A DNA stretch of 64,000 bases from Chitinophagales bacterium (GTDB taxonomy: Bacteria; Bacteroidota; Bacteroidia; Chitinophagales; CAIOSU01), in the NCBI GenBank assembly GCA_026003335.1, contig BPHB01000001.1:2009001-2073000 (forward strand), read 5' to 3'. Below, piece after piece: positions 27,810 to 37,263 of the stretch. How positions within the stretch are numbered: the stretch's first letter is position 1; each line of letters starts with the position of its first letter. Made by a program: the position numbers and the translations under genes. A model generated the notes under the pieces. It was not told the DNA's origin, searched no databases, and saw only the letters and a list, made by a program, of their open reading frames with translations.

Positions 27810-28187
27810 ATGGCTGAGGAGCGATACTTTATATCCCTGGACAATACATACTCGGTTGTACGCGTAGTGGCACATGGCAATGTGTCGGTGGAAATGGGCA
27901 AAAAAATCATCTCTGAGGCAAGAGTATTTGCTTCCCGTCATAGATTGCCGATTCTTTATGATGTCACACAAGCCGAGGTAGCTGCGTCACCCGCTGATTG
28001 GTATGCCATAACAAAAGAGTTGCCGGTTCTCACTGACCTTGAGACGCGAAATATCAGAGTAGCTATTCTTGTTTCCGAAGCAAACAGGGCGCAATATGAG
28101 TTTTATGAAACTGTAGCTTATAATTCGGGATTACTGGTAAAACTGTTCACCAGTGAACAGCAAGCGCTGGCATGGCTTAAAAAATAA
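27810..28187 (+). CDS. SpoIIAA/STAS-like small protein of unknown function
   Basis: The 125-residue soluble protein starts MAEERYFISLDNTYSVVRVV, with alternating strands and helices and a closing ...QQALAWLKK helix. The pattern (strand, helix with GKKIISEAR, LPILYDVT strand, RVAILVSEAN, FTSEQQALAWL) is that of SpoIIAA-like/STAS-fold proteins common in environmental bacteria. No phosphorylatable loop serine is obvious. It stands alone between two long intergenic stretches. The family call is by pattern only. Confidence 0.7.
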   Translation: MAEERYFISLDNTYSVVRVVAHGNVSVEMGKKIISEARVFASRHRLPILYDVTQAEVAASPADWYAITKELPVLTDLETRNIRVAILVSEANRAQYEFYETVAYNSGLLVKLFTSEQQALAWLKK

Positions 28188-28493
28188 GAATAGAGCCCCC
28201 ATCCATTGCCGGGCTGATGGCAGGAACGTGGGAAGCCTGACGTATCCTCTCAGACTGCAACCCCATGTCACCCCGTGAAAGGCAGTTTTGAAACCCAAAA
28301 CAGAAAGTACCGCAGTATTTCAGTAAAACAGGGCCTCCGCACCCATTGAACCTCCCCTATCTTTTAGCCTGCTTTCGCGCCCTCCGGATAATTAAAAAAG
28401 AAGTGCATTTTTCTGCTCACTTTAAACAAGATGCTTAAAAAATATTGCGTTAAGCAAGGGTAGCATTTTTTCAGACTTGTTTTATAACAGGAT
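28188..28493. other. 306-bp intergenic region, nothing recognised
   Basis: No open frame with coding character and no clear promoter was found. A GC-rich stretch (28195-28290) could fold, but no known RNA family could be matched. Confidence 0.5.
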
Positions 28494-29543
28494 ATGTACC
28501 AGAATGCCTTGAAGAATGCCTTGAAAAGAACTCTATTTAAGAAAGCCCTCCTCTGTGCCATCCTTTTTATGCTTTGTGGAAGCGGGTATCAAGCAGATGC
28601 CCAGAACAGAAAATCGCTCATTGAACACTGTTTAAATATTCTTCAGCAATATGATTCTGCAGGCCATAGCATTTTTCAACGTGTCCTGCAGGCACCTGAA
28701 GATTACATCATATGCGAGTCAAAAGTCTCCATTATGACATCAGCTAATCTGGATGAATATCTGGAGGGGAATACCCTTGAAGATTTGATTTATGATTTAC
28801 CCACGCTGGTGCACGAGTTTAGCCATGCCTACACTGGCAATCCTTATCCATACATGCTGAAACACGAAATCTGTGATGTGCACAAAGAGTATTATCTGTA
28901 TTTTCTGACGCCCCAACAGGAATTTTTTGTGGAGATAACCCAAACTTTTCCCAGCAAAAGTCTTTATAAATATATCCGTCAGAATGGCGGGATAACTTTT
29001 AGAACATCTTCTTACATTGATGGGAATACAAGTACACAGACGCACGGTATTTACGGTTTGCTGGACGAAATGAATGCATACCGTTTGGGGGCGCAAACCG
29101 TCTTACAATTACCTGCCTACTTTGTTGATTCCGGAGAAAAGTATGAGAAGTGGTTAATCAATTACCTTGCACATTCGCAATCAGGTATGATTGCTTACTA
29201 TGAGTTCAGGTTTTTTATCCTTTCTTATCTTATATACGCAAAGACGCATCAGGCAAGCATATTTGAAGATATTGTTGCCAACAAACCTTTTGTCAAAGCT
29301 TTTTTAGAGATTGAAGAGTCTTTTAGAAAGACCGTAAAAGATTATCGGACACTTTGCCGAACAATCATCGCTAAGGCTCAGAAACAGAATTCCCTCTTCG
29401 TTATAACTGCGTCAGGTATCTTTTATGATAAAGTAGGCACGCCTCTGCTGGAAAACAATGAAGATTATGTGAAACTCCAACAAGAAATGAAAAAGCCCGA
29501 ATATGCCCGCATGATGCATTCTTTGAAAAAAGCCATCCAATAA
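28494..29543 (+). CDS. Secreted protein with HExxH zinc-peptidase motif
   Basis: The 349-residue protein has a long N-region and hydrophobic signal (LLCAILFMLCGSGYQADAQ, about residues 19-37), predicted to be exported. The sequence THLVHEFSH-like stretch (LPTLVHEFSHAYTG, about residues 103-116) holds HEFSH, the HExxH zinc signature, and a glutamate-rich segment follows (QQEFFVEITQ, residues ~142-151) that could provide a third ligand. The remainder is helical with no recognised domain. It may be a zinc metallopeptidase of an uncatalogued family; activity is inferred from the motif only. Confidence 0.65.
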   Translation: MYQNALKNALKRTLFKKALLCAILFMLCGSGYQADAQNRKSLIEHCLNILQQYDSAGHSIFQRVLQAPEDYIICESKVSIMTSANLDEYLEGNTLEDLIYDLPTLVHEFSHAYTGNPYPYMLKHEICDVHKEYYLYFLTPQQEFFVEITQTFPSKSLYKYIRQNGGITFRTSSYIDGNTSTQTHGIYGLLDEMNAYRLGAQTVLQLPAYFVDSGEKYEKWLINYLAHSQSGMIAYYEFRFFILSYLIYAKTHQASIFEDIVANKPFVKAFLEIEESFRKTVKDYRTLCRTIIAKAQKQNSLFVITASGIFYDKVGTPLLENNEDYVKLQQEMKKPEYARMMHSLKKAIQ

Positions 29544-29592
29544 TGGGCAAAATCATAAGGGTTAACTACTACTCAACGTATTTTTCTCGTTT

Positions 29593-29808
29593 ATGCAGCG
29601 ACTTCTGCAATGGTATGCAAAACATGAAGCCTCTACCGAAGAGTACCTCTCTTTGTCCATCTATAAATCAAAAACGAGTAAATCTGGAATGGCTTGCCTC
29701 TGCATGAGAACAGTATTCGCAATGCAGGTTACCTTAACATTCTGGCAATCATCCGCGAACAGGGCTTTACCGCCCTGCAGCTAAAAAAAGAATACCTGAA
29801 TGCACATT
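29593..29808 (+). pseudogene. Possible frameshifted gene fragment
   Basis: From 29593 one frame reads MQRLLQWYAKHEASTEEYLS, then loses protein character. A second frame from about 29690 reads NSIRNAGYLNILAIIREQGF and runs on with LQLKKEYLNAH until the tRNA. The switch between two protein-like frames suggests a decayed gene, but both pieces are short and no family is recognised. Confidence 0.25.
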
Positions 29809-29809
29809 A

Positions 29810-29886
29810 TGGTGGAGTTGAGGAGACTCGAACTCCCGACCTCTTCGTTGCGAACGAAGCGCTCTAACCAGCTGAGCTACAACCCC
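29810..29886 (-). tRNA. tRNA-Ala (anticodon CGC)
   Basis: The minus strand folds into a complete 77-nt cloverleaf with encoded CCA. The acceptor stem GGGGTTG/CAACTCC contains the G3-U70 wobble that specifies alanine; the D arm is AGCTCAGCTGGTTAGAGC; the anticodon stem-loop CTTCG-TTCGCAA-CGAAG gives anticodon CGC (codon GCG); and the T arm contains GTTCGAGTC. Confidence 0.96.
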
Positions 29887-29915
29887 ATGAGCTAACGACA
29901 CCAGCAGACTATGCG

Positions 29916-30131
29916 TTATTGCTTTTTCTTTGGGAACTTCCCCTTTTTTATCTCCTCCACATCGTCTCTGTCTCTGAATTTTTTATCGTCCACATGCCTG
30001 TTCAGAAACTCATTGATTTTATCAATATCCATCGTGGTGTTGATTTCTCCAAATTCGTTGATAGACAGTTCAAATCCTTCCAGTTCTTTATGAAGCTGTG
30101 GCTTTCCAGTTTTGGGTTTGCGCTTGGGCAT
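29916..30131 (-). CDS. Small basic/acidic protein, conserved-looking, unknown function
   Basis: The 71-residue soluble protein has a lysine-rich N-terminus (MPKRKPKTGK), a central ELSINEFGEI segment, and a charged lysine-rich tail (EEIKKGKFPKKKQ). No domain is recognised. It looks coding because it has a strong charged composition, an ATG start, and sits in the same orientation as gltX, 42 bp downstream of it on the minus strand. A small DNA- or RNA-associated protein is possible but unproven. Confidence 0.6.
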   Translation of the reverse strand: MPKRKPKTGKPQLHKELEGFELSINEFGEINTTMDIDKINEFLNRHVDDKKFRDRDDVEEIKKGKFPKKKQ

Positions 30132-30173
30132 AAGCAGGGTTGTGCAGGTTAAAATAAAAACTATGTGATTAAT

Positions 30174-31715
30174 TTAGGCGTTTGACAACACACGGGCAAA
30201 TTTTGTCAAGGCATTTTTCATTCTTTCCAAAGTTTCTTGTTTACCAAGGAGAGCTGCTATTGCAAACACAGCAGGACCGTGGGTAACTCCGGTCAGCATG
30301 ATCCGCAGCAAGGGGAGCACCTCGCCAGGCCGCAATTTATTGGCTTCCATAAATTGATGTACGGCCGATTCCACTGTCGCAGCAGAAAAATCCTCCAGAC
30401 CGTTAAGCGTATGGATCAATCTTTCAAAGATGGTTGCACTTTCTGGTTTCCAGCGCTTGCGAATGGTTTTTTCGTCATAGGTCTCCGGAGCAAAAAAGAA
30501 ATACCTTCCCTCAATCAGGAAATCCTGAGGAAAGGTTATCCGATCTACCAGCAAAGCACACAGCTGTTCAACATAGGATTGCTCCCTGAAAATTCCGTTT
30601 GATTCCAATACCGGACTGACAAGGGCTGCCAGTTCAGCTGGCGATTTTTTTCTCAAATACTGCTGATTGAACCATCGTGCTTTCTCAAAATCAAACCGGG
30701 CACCTGACTTGCCAACTCTTTCCAGACTAAAGGCACGGATCAACTCGTCCATAGTAAAGATTTCCTGATCGGTGCCGGGATTCCAGCCTAACAATGCCAG
30801 CATATTCACAAAAGCTTCTGGCAGGAAACCGAGTTCGCGAAATCCCGCAGCTTTTTCTCCGCTAACCGGATCAGTCCATTCAAGAGGATAAACAGGAAAC
30901 CCCAGCCTGTCACCATCTCTTTTGCTGAGCTTACCATGCCCGTCGGGACGTAGGATGAGAGGCAGGTGAGCAAACTGCGGCATAGCCTGTTGCCACCCGA
31001 GAAACTGATACAGCAGCACGTGCAGGGGAGTAGAAGGCAACCATTCTTCTCCCCGGATGACATGCGTAACTTGCATCAGATAATCATCAACCACATTAGC
31101 CAGATGGTAGGTGGGCATGCCATCAGATTTAAACAACACCTTGTCATCCAGCACGGAGCTGTCAAAAGTCACATCTCCACGGATAAGGTCACCGAAGGTC
31201 AGAGTAAAATGCTCCGGAATTTTGATGCGTATCACATAAGGCTCTCCCGCCCGGATTCGGGCGTCTACTTCTGTAGCGCGCAGGGTGAGGGAGTTGGTCA
31301 TTCCCATTCGGGATTTCATATCATATTGGGGAGAGGGATTTTCTGGCGTTTTTAACCGCTGCCGCATGGCCTCCAGTTCTTCCGGTGTATCAAAAGCATA
31401 GTAGGCATGGCCGGATTGCACAAGCTGCTCGGCATATTGACGATACAGAGCCTTCCGCTCTGACTGACGATATGGCCCTAAATGCCCCTCCCTGCCGGGA
31501 CCTTCGTCAAAATCCAGCCCACACCATTGCAAGGAACGGATGATGTAGTCTTCAGCGCCTTGTACATAACGGTTCTGGTCTGTATCTTCAATGCGAAGAA
31601 TGAAAACCCCTTTATTTTTCCTGGCATACAGGTAGTTATACAAGGCAGTGCGCACACCTCCTATATGCAGGGGGCCGGTAGGGCTGGGGGCAAAACGCAC
31701 TCTTATCGTTTTCAT
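30174..31715 (-). CDS. gltX: Glutamyl-tRNA synthetase
   Basis: The 513-residue class I synthetase charges tRNA-Glu. The start MKTIRVRFAPSPTGPLHIGG places the HIGH-type motif at residues 17-20, and the KMSKS-type motif KLSKRDG lies near residue 260. The frame stays open 306 bp upstream, but the family starts exactly at the ATG at 31715. The divergent deacetylase starts 43 bp away. GlnS is also present in the window, so this enzyme is expected to be discriminating for tRNA-Glu. Confidence 0.95.
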   Translation of the reverse strand: MKTIRVRFAPSPTGPLHIGGVRTALYNYLYARKNKGVFILRIEDTDQNRYVQGAEDYIIRSLQWCGLDFDEGPGREGHLGPYRQSERKALYRQYAEQLVQSGHAYYAFDTPEELEAMRQRLKTPENPSPQYDMKSRMGMTNSLTLRATEVDARIRAGEPYVIRIKIPEHFTLTFGDLIRGDVTFDSSVLDDKVLFKSDGMPTYHLANVVDDYLMQVTHVIRGEEWLPSTPLHVLLYQFLGWQQAMPQFAHLPLILRPDGHGKLSKRDGDRLGFPVYPLEWTDPVSGEKAAGFRELGFLPEAFVNMLALLGWNPGTDQEIFTMDELIRAFSLERVGKSGARFDFEKARWFNQQYLRKKSPAELAALVSPVLESNGIFREQSYVEQLCALLVDRITFPQDFLIEGRYFFFAPETYDEKTIRKRWKPESATIFERLIHTLNGLEDFSAATVESAVHQFMEANKLRPGEVLPLLRIMLTGVTHGPAVFAIAALLGKQETLERMKNALTKFARVLSNA

Positions 31716-31757
31716 TTTGTGGATAAAGTTCACCTTTTTCTTATTTTTAACGAAGGA

Positions 31758-32372
31758 ATGTATATGGTAAAAGTGCCCGGCTTCTTCTGGCGCCTTTTCC
31801 CGGGGCTGGTCTGGCGCATTCCCAATCACCAGGGGAAAATTTACCTTACCTTTGATGACGGGCCTAACCCCTCCACTACAGAGTTTATTCTGGATACTCT
31901 GGATCAGTACAATGCCAAAGCTACTTTTTTCTGTACCGGAGCCAATGCAGAAACCTATCCAAAGCTGTATAAAGCCATTTTGGAAAAAGGTCATGCCGTA
32001 GGCAATCATACCTATCACCATCTCAGCGGATGGCAGGCCGATGACGAGTCCTATTATGACGATGTCAGCCGGTGTGCTGAGGTGGTGAAAAGCAACCTGT
32101 TCAGGCCTCCTTACGGGCAGATAACTCTTTCACAAATTGCCATGCTAAAGCCCCTTTATCGTATTGTGATGTGGGATGTTATGGCCGGAGACTTTGATGA
32201 GAAGCTGCGGGGGGAACATTGTTTTCTCAACGTAATTCGTTCCGCTCACGAAGGCTCCATTATTGTTTTTCATGATAGTGCACAGGCAGAGCCCCGCCTG
32301 AAGCATGCTTTACCGCGTGTGATTGAATATTTTTCCGTAGGCGGTTATCAGTTTGAGCCTATTCCAGCTTAA
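31758..32372 (+). CDS. Polysaccharide deacetylase (NodB homology domain)
   Basis: The 204-residue carbohydrate esterase family 4 protein shows motif 1 TFDDGPNP, motif 2 HTYHH with the metal-binding histidines, motif 3 FRPPYGQ, and a C-terminal VFHDS. It removes N-acetyl groups from chitooligosaccharides or peptidoglycan. The ATG at 31758 (MYMVKVPGFFWRLFPG) gives a short hydrophobic N-terminus; another ATG two codons on is equally plausible. The frame extends upstream through the gltX region, which is not coding. Confidence 0.9.
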   Translation: MYMVKVPGFFWRLFPGLVWRIPNHQGKIYLTFDDGPNPSTTEFILDTLDQYNAKATFFCTGANAETYPKLYKAILEKGHAVGNHTYHHLSGWQADDESYYDDVSRCAEVVKSNLFRPPYGQITLSQIAMLKPLYRIVMWDVMAGDFDEKLRGEHCFLNVIRSAHEGSIIVFHDSAQAEPRLKHALPRVIEYFSVGGYQFEPIPA

Positions 32373-32376
32373 TGTT

Positions 32377-34080
32377 TTATCCGCTGCTTTCGGACAGTTT
32401 AGCCCAGGCATCCCGTAAAGTCACCGTACGGTTAAATACCGGTTTGCCCGGCACGGAGTGTTTCCTGTCAGCACAGAAATACCCTAACCGTTCAAACTGA
32501 AACTTATCGTCAGGAAGCGCTTTCAGTAGAGCCGGTTCGGCTTTGCCTAGGACAATTTTCAGGGAATCCGGATTCAGGTAATCCGTAAACCGTGTGCCGT
32601 CTTTTTTGCCGGCAGGATCCGGGTCGTTGAAGAGGCGATCATACAGGCGTATTTCCACATCACAGGCATGGCGGGCGCTCACCCAGTGCAAGGTGCTTTT
32701 TACTTTTCTTCCATCTGGCGAAGCCCCACCCCGGGAAGCCGGATCATAAGTACACCGTAATTCTACAATATTTCCCTGCTGATCTTTAACCACGCTTTCG
32801 CACTTCAGGTAGTAAGCATACCGCAGCCGTACTTCAGCTCCGGGTGAAAGACGGTAGAATTTTTTGGGGGGATTTTCCATAAAATCATCCCGTTCAATAA
32901 ACAATATACGGGAAAAGGGCACCTTACGTGTGCCTGCCTGTGTATCCTCAGGGTTATTCACCGCCTCCAGCCATTCTTCCTGTTCTTCGGGATAGTTTTC
33001 AATGACCACCCGGAGCGGATTAAGTACAACCATTCTTCGGGGTGCTATTTTGTTCAGATGTTCCCGTGCGCTGAATTCAAGTAGTGACAGGTCAATGATG
33101 TTATCCCTTTTTGCAACGCCTACCCGGTCAGAAAAGGCAATGATAGATTCAGGCGTGTATCCGCGTCTGCGCAGGCCGGAAATAGTGGGCATTCGGGGGT
33201 CATCCCATCCATCCACAATGCCGCTTTCCACAAGCTCAAGCAGCATTCTTTTGCTCATCACCGTATAGCTGAGGTTCAGACGGGCAAATTCCCGCTGCTT
33301 GGGGGCGTAGATACCCAGGTTGCGGATAAACCATTCGTAAAGCGGACGATGGTCTTCAAACTCCAGAGTGCACAGCGAATGGGTAATACGCTCAATGGAA
33401 TCGGACTGTCCGTGAGCCCAGTCATACATCGGATAGATGCACCATTTAGTGCCGGTACGGTGATGTGGTGCGTGCAAAATGCGATACATCACCGGGTCGC
33501 GCATGTTGAGGTTGGGATGAGCCATATCAATTTTGGCCCGCAGCACTTTGGATCCGTTAGGAAACTCCCCCTTTCTCATGCGCTCAAAGAGGTCCAGGTT
33601 TTCCTCTACCGAGCGGTTGCGATAAGGGCTTTCTATACCCGGCTCCGTAAGTGTTCCGCGATAGGCACGTATCTGCTCTGCACTCAGGTCATCTACATAG
33701 GCTTTACCATCTTTAATCAGCTTAATAGCCCATTCATACAGCTGATCAAAATAGTCAGAAGCATAAAAGAGCCCATCCCATTGGAAGCCCAGCCAGCGGA
33801 TATCTTCCATAATGGCATCCACATATTGCTGCTCCTCTTTCACAGGGTTGGTATCGTCAAAGCGCAGATTGCATTTACCGTTGTACTTGATAGCAAGTCC
33901 GAAATTCAGACATATAGATTTGGCATGCCCGATATGCAAATAGCCATTGGGCTCGGGCGGGAAACGGGTGTGTACCCGACCACCAAAGACATTGTTGCGG
34001 ATGTCTTCTTCAATGATTTGCTCAATAAAGTTCAATGGCTTCTTTTCGGGTTGAGTAGCTGATGTCTTTTCGGATTCCAT
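32377..34080 (-). CDS. glnS: Glutaminyl-tRNA synthetase
   Basis: The 567-residue class I synthetase attaches glutamine directly to tRNA-Gln. [15 protein letters not shown] places HIGH at residues 49-52; the KMSKS-type motif VMSKR is near residue 275; the C-terminal anticodon-binding beta barrels are full length. The frame is open 123 bp further upstream, but the ATG at 34080 matches GlnS N-termini and follows a plausible promoter. Its presence suggests the indirect GatCAB route is not needed for Gln here. Confidence 0.95.
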   Translation of the reverse strand: MESEKTSATQPEKKPLNFIEQIIEEDIRNNVFGGRVHTRFPPEPNGYLHIGHAKSICLNFGLAIKYNGKCNLRFDDTNPVKEEQQYVDAIMEDIRWLGFQWDGLFYASDYFDQLYEWAIKLIKDGKAYVDDLSAEQIRAYRGTLTEPGIESPYRNRSVEENLDLFERMRKGEFPNGSKVLRAKIDMAHPNLNMRDPVMYRILHAPHHRTGTKWCIYPMYDWAHGQSDSIERITHSLCTLEFEDHRPLYEWFIRNLGIYAPKQREFARLNLSYTVMSKRMLLELVESGIVDGWDDPRMPTISGLRRRGYTPESIIAFSDRVGVAKRDNIIDLSLLEFSAREHLNKIAPRRMVVLNPLRVVIENYPEEQEEWLEAVNNPEDTQAGTRKVPFSRILFIERDDFMENPPKKFYRLSPGAEVRLRYAYYLKCESVVKDQQGNIVELRCTYDPASRGGASPDGRKVKSTLHWVSARHACDVEIRLYDRLFNDPDPAGKKDGTRFTDYLNPDSLKIVLGKAEPALLKALPDDKFQFERLGYFCADRKHSVPGKPVFNRTVTLRDAWAKLSESSG

Positions 34081-34096
34081 AATTAACGCAAGGCAG

Positions 34097-34125
34097 CAAA
34101 AATAACAAAAGGCCAGCCTCTTCAA
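34097..34125 (-). promoter_or_regulatory. Promoter of glnS (TTG-N18-TAnnTTTG)
   Basis: Reading the minus strand, TTG (34125-34123) is followed after about 18 nt by TATTTTTG (34104-34097), matching the Bacteroidota -33/-7 arrangement. It lies 16 bp before the glnS ATG, implying a very short leader. Confidence 0.45.
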
Positions 34126-34176
34126 GTAAACAGGCAATTTTTCAGTAACATTGACTCGTGAATATTCCCTCGATAA

Positions 34177-34947
34177 ATGGAAATGATAGATACGCATGCC
34201 CACCTATACGCAGATGCATTTGAGCATGATTGCCCACAAGTGATTGAAAGGGCCCGGCAGAACCACGTTGTTAAAATTCTGCTGCCCAACATTGACAGCT
34301 CTTCGGTAGAGCCCATGCTGCAATTAACGGAGAGGAATCCGGAGCTTTTTGTGCCGATGATGGGACTGCATCCCTGTTCGGTCAAAGAAGAGTACGCTGC
34401 GCAACTGGAAACGGTCGAAAAATTATTGCAGGAGCGCACCTATTGCGCAGTGGGGGAAATAGGGTTGGATTTTTACTGGGATTTGACATACAAAGACCAA
34501 CAGATAAAAGCCTTTCACAGGCAGCTTGAAGTTGCCGTACAAATGGGGTTGCCCGTTTCAATCCATACACGCAATGCCTTTGCAGAAGCCATTGACATAG
34601 TCAGTCAATATGCATCTGAAGGACTAAGAGGCGTTTTTCATTGTTTTACCGGCACCCCTGAAGAGGCACAAAAGGCAATGGATTTGGGCTTTTACCTTGG
34701 CATAGGGGGAGTGGTAACTTTTAAAAATTCCGGTTTGATTAAAACCCTGGAAGCTGTTGATCTGCGTCTGACAGTTCTGGAAACTGACGCCCCTTACCTG
34801 GCACCTGTACCTTACCGGGGTAAGCGTAATGAAAGCAGTTATATCCGCCTGGTAGCAGAAAGGGTGGCAGAGGTAAAACGCTTACCATTGGAAGAAGTGG
34901 CTGCCATTACCACTGCCAATGCACGGGAGCTCTTTAATCTGAAATAA
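34177..34947 (+). CDS. TatD-family metal-dependent deoxyribonuclease/hydrolase
   Basis: The 256-residue TIM-barrel amidohydrolase-fold protein has the metal ligands of the family: THAHL near the N-terminus (residues 5-9), [17 protein letters not shown] and ETDAPYLAP. TatD/YcfH-type proteins act as 3'-5' exonucleases on damaged or apoptotic DNA in some species; the cellular role here is not determinable. It is divergent from glnS. Confidence 0.93.
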   Translation: MEMIDTHAHLYADAFEHDCPQVIERARQNHVVKILLPNIDSSSVEPMLQLTERNPELFVPMMGLHPCSVKEEYAAQLETVEKLLQERTYCAVGEIGLDFYWDLTYKDQQIKAFHRQLEVAVQMGLPVSIHTRNAFAEAIDIVSQYASEGLRGVFHCFTGTPEEAQKAMDLGFYLGIGGVVTFKNSGLIKTLEAVDLRLTVLETDAPYLAPVPYRGKRNESSYIRLVAERVAEVKRLPLEEVAAITTANARELFNLK

Positions 34948-35056
34948 ACAATACTACTTTACAAGCTGGCAGGTAGCCCTTTCGGAAAGGATATGAATAA
35001 TACACCCCTACCTCCAACTTCTGGCGGTGTATAAAAAGGATAATTGCCCCGAACGC

Positions 35057-36115
35057 TTATTTCACATCCACCAGCTCGACATCAAAAATAAGCGTGGCTT
35101 TTGGCGGAATTACTCCAGGATAGCCCTGCTCACCATATCCCAGATAGTACGGTATAATCAGCTTTGCCTTTCCCCCCTCCTTGAGCAAGGCAATACCTTC
35201 ATCCCAGCCCTTGATAACCATACCGCGACCCAGCACAAACTCAATGGGCTGATTGCGGTCATAAGAGGAGTCAAATTTTGTTCCGTCTTCCAGGGTGCCC
35301 AGGTAATGTACTGCTACGGTTTTTCCGGCAGCAGCTTGCTCACCGCTACCCTCTTTTTCCATGACATACATCAGCCCGGATTCTGTAACCTGAGCTTCCG
35401 GATAGCGGGTTTTCATCGTATTAAAGAAAGCTTCCTTTTCGGCTTTTTCTTTTTCAGCTTTTGCTTTTTCCAGCTTTTGCTTTGCTTCCTCAAAAACTTT
35501 TGGAGCATCAAAGGCCTTGGCTTCTTTCCCCACCCGGATGATTTTTACGCTTTCCATCACCGTGCCCTGCTTGATTTTGTTGACTACATCCTGCCCTTGC
35601 ACGACAAATCCGAACACGGTGTGTTTGCCGTCCAGCCATGGGGTGGGCACGATAGTAATGAAGAATTGACTTCCGTTAGTACCTGGTCCGGCATTTGCCA
35701 TGGACAACACCCCCGGTCTGTCATGCTTCAGATCCGTTATTTCATCGGGGAACTTATATCCGGGCCCACCTGAACCATTGCCCTGCGGATCGCCTCCCTG
35801 AATCATAAAATCCTGCTGGTCGCCATTGGCCTTACTGATCACCCTGTGAAAAGTCAGTCCGTCATAAAAAGGTTGTCCCAGCGGTTTAGCATCGTTTTTA
35901 ATAGTTCCTTCAGCAAGCCCTACGAAGTTGGCTACCGTCATTGGCACCTTTTTATATTCCAGGCGCAGGAGAATGCTCCCTTCCGAGGTATTGATTTCGG
36001 CATAGATGCCGTCTTCCAGATTTTTGTATTTTGATGAGCCTCCGCTTTGCGAGTTGCAGGCATGAAAGCTCAGTAAACTTGCAGCAAAGACTACCGTAAA
36101 GAGAACATTTTTCAT
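35057..36115 (-). CDS. Lipoprotein peptidyl-prolyl isomerase, cyclophilin-FKBP fusion
   Basis: The 352-residue protein joins two unrelated isomerase folds. A lipoprotein signal ends in LSFHAC (Cys at about residue 20). Residues ~35-200 are cyclophilin ([35 protein letters not shown]). A highly charged [13 protein letters not shown] linker follows, and residues ~265-352 are FKBP ([32 protein letters not shown]). It should fold exported proteins at the outer membrane or periplasm. It is last in a tight minus-strand operon: 13 bp separate it from the preceding gene. Confidence 0.93.
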   Translation of the reverse strand: MKNVLFTVVFAASLLSFHACNSQSGGSSKYKNLEDGIYAEINTSEGSILLRLEYKKVPMTVANFVGLAEGTIKNDAKPLGQPFYDGLTFHRVISKANGDQQDFMIQGGDPQGNGSGGPGYKFPDEITDLKHDRPGVLSMANAGPGTNGSQFFITIVPTPWLDGKHTVFGFVVQGQDVVNKIKQGTVMESVKIIRVGKEAKAFDAPKVFEEAKQKLEKAKAEKEKAEKEAFFNTMKTRYPEAQVTESGLMYVMEKEGSGEQAAAGKTVAVHYLGTLEDGTKFDSSYDRNQPIEFVLGRGMVIKGWDEGIALLKEGGKAKLIIPYYLGYGEQGYPGVIPPKATLIFDVELVDVK

Positions 36116-36128
36116 GGAGGGTTTCTTT

Positions 36129-36476
36129 TTAGAGCGCGTCAAAGTAACGAATAATAAGTTTCTTCAGCAAATATTCCTGTTCATCTGCATGCATGGGAGG
36201 TAGTTGGCGGATGGGGGCATAATGCGGCCATCCGTCCTCATCAAGCCCCTGAAAAACATAGTATCCTTCCTGACTCAGCAACCGGCAAACGGCCACATGC
36301 ATCAGGTACTGTTTTTCTTCTTTAGTAAATCGGGATTTCAGTTGCCCCAGCTCCCGTATACCAATAAGAAAAAGCAGAGCGTGCAGGTCAGGGTTTTTTT
36401 TAAACTGGCGATATATACGAGCCTGGACCTTGCGAAAGCCTTCATTAATGGTTTGCCTCTCTTGCGGAGTGAGCAT
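36129..36476 (-). CDS. Conserved-looking small protein, unknown function
   Basis: The 115-residue soluble helical protein ([20 protein letters not shown] at the start, ending [13 protein letters not shown]) has no signal and no recognised domain. It lies 10 bp after the omega-amidase and 13 bp before the isomerase gene, so it is clearly part of the operon. A role in that pathway or in protein folding is only positional inference. Confidence 0.75.
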   Translation of the reverse strand: MLTPQERQTINEGFRKVQARIYRQFKKNPDLHALLFLIGIRELGQLKSRFTKEEKQYLMHVAVCRLLSQEGYYVFQGLDEDGWPHYAPIRQLPPMHADEQEYLLKKLIIRYFDAL

Positions 36477-36486
36477 CCGTGGGATA

Positions 36487-37263
36487 TCAGGTTTTTATTT
36501 CAAAATCATCTGCATCCTGCAGAAAGGGCATTTTTGTGCGCACATAATGCAGGCGTTCGGCAGACAAGAGCAGTGTTTTCACGAAGGGTGTGTCCGCTTC
36601 CGTGTATACCACTTCGCCCAGGGGATCTATCAGGGCGCTGTCTCCTGAATGGTAGACGCCATTGCCATCGGTGCCGATACGATTTACCCCGATAACATAG
36701 GCCTGATTTTCTATAGCTCGGGCCTGCAGCAGGTGCTTCCAGGCAAAGTTCCTCCTTTCAGGCCAATTAGCTACAATAATGAAGGCATCATAGTCATTAC
36801 GGTTTCTGTTCCACACAGGAAAACGCAGATCATAACATACCTGCGGACAAAAACGCCACCCGTGCAGGGTAACGATCAGCCTGCTTTTGCCGGGAGTGAA
36901 ATGCTGGTCTTCATTTGCCATACGAAACATGTGTCGTTTGTCATAGCAGGCAAACGATCCGTCCGGACGCATCCATACGAGCCGATTGTAATAGTGGTTG
37001 TTTTCCCGGATGATGAGGCTTCCGGTAATGACCGCCCGGGCGGCAGCTGCCTGTTGGCGCATCCACTGCATGGTTTTGCCGTCCATAGGTTCAGCAAGGC
37101 CCGCGGCCCGCATGGAAAATCCCGTGGAAAACATTTCCGGAAGCACAATCAAATGCGTCTCTTCCTGCAGTTGGCTTATAAGATGCGCATACTGCTGCAG
37201 GTTAGCCTCGGCATTTTCCCAATACAGGGACGTCTGGATAAGGGTTACTTTCAAATCCTGCAT
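36487..37263 (-). CDS. Nitrilase-family amidohydrolase, probable omega-amidase
   Basis: The 258-residue carbon-nitrogen hydrolase has the Glu-Lys-Cys triad blocks: VLPEMFSTGF, a YDKRHMFRM segment with the catalytic lysine, and QVCYDLRFPVW with the nucleophilic cysteine. It is of YafV/Nit2 type, hydrolysing 2-oxoglutaramate or 2-oxosuccinamate. The ATG at 37263 is chosen over an upstream in-frame start because MQDLKVTLIQTSL matches the family and overlaps the transaminase stop by 13 bp. Pairing with a glutamine-type transaminase supports the call. Confidence 0.9.
   Translation of the reverse strand: MQDLKVTLIQTSLYWENAEANLQQYAHLISQLQEETHLIVLPEMFSTGFSMRAAGLAEPMDGKTMQWMRQQAAAARAVITGSLIIRENNHYYNRLVWMRPDGSFACYDKRHMFRMANEDQHFTPGKSRLIVTLHGWRFCPQVCYDLRFPVWNRNRNDYDAFIIVANWPERRNFAWKHLLQARAIENQAYVIGVNRIGTDGNGVYHSGDSALIDPLGEVVYTEADTPFVKTLLLSAERLHYVRTKMPFLQDADDFEIKT

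Noticed and set aside
28188-28493. TPP-like signal CTGAGAGGATACG on the minus strand
   Set aside because: Only the CTGAGA piece matches; GAACCTGATC and TAGGGA blocks are absent.
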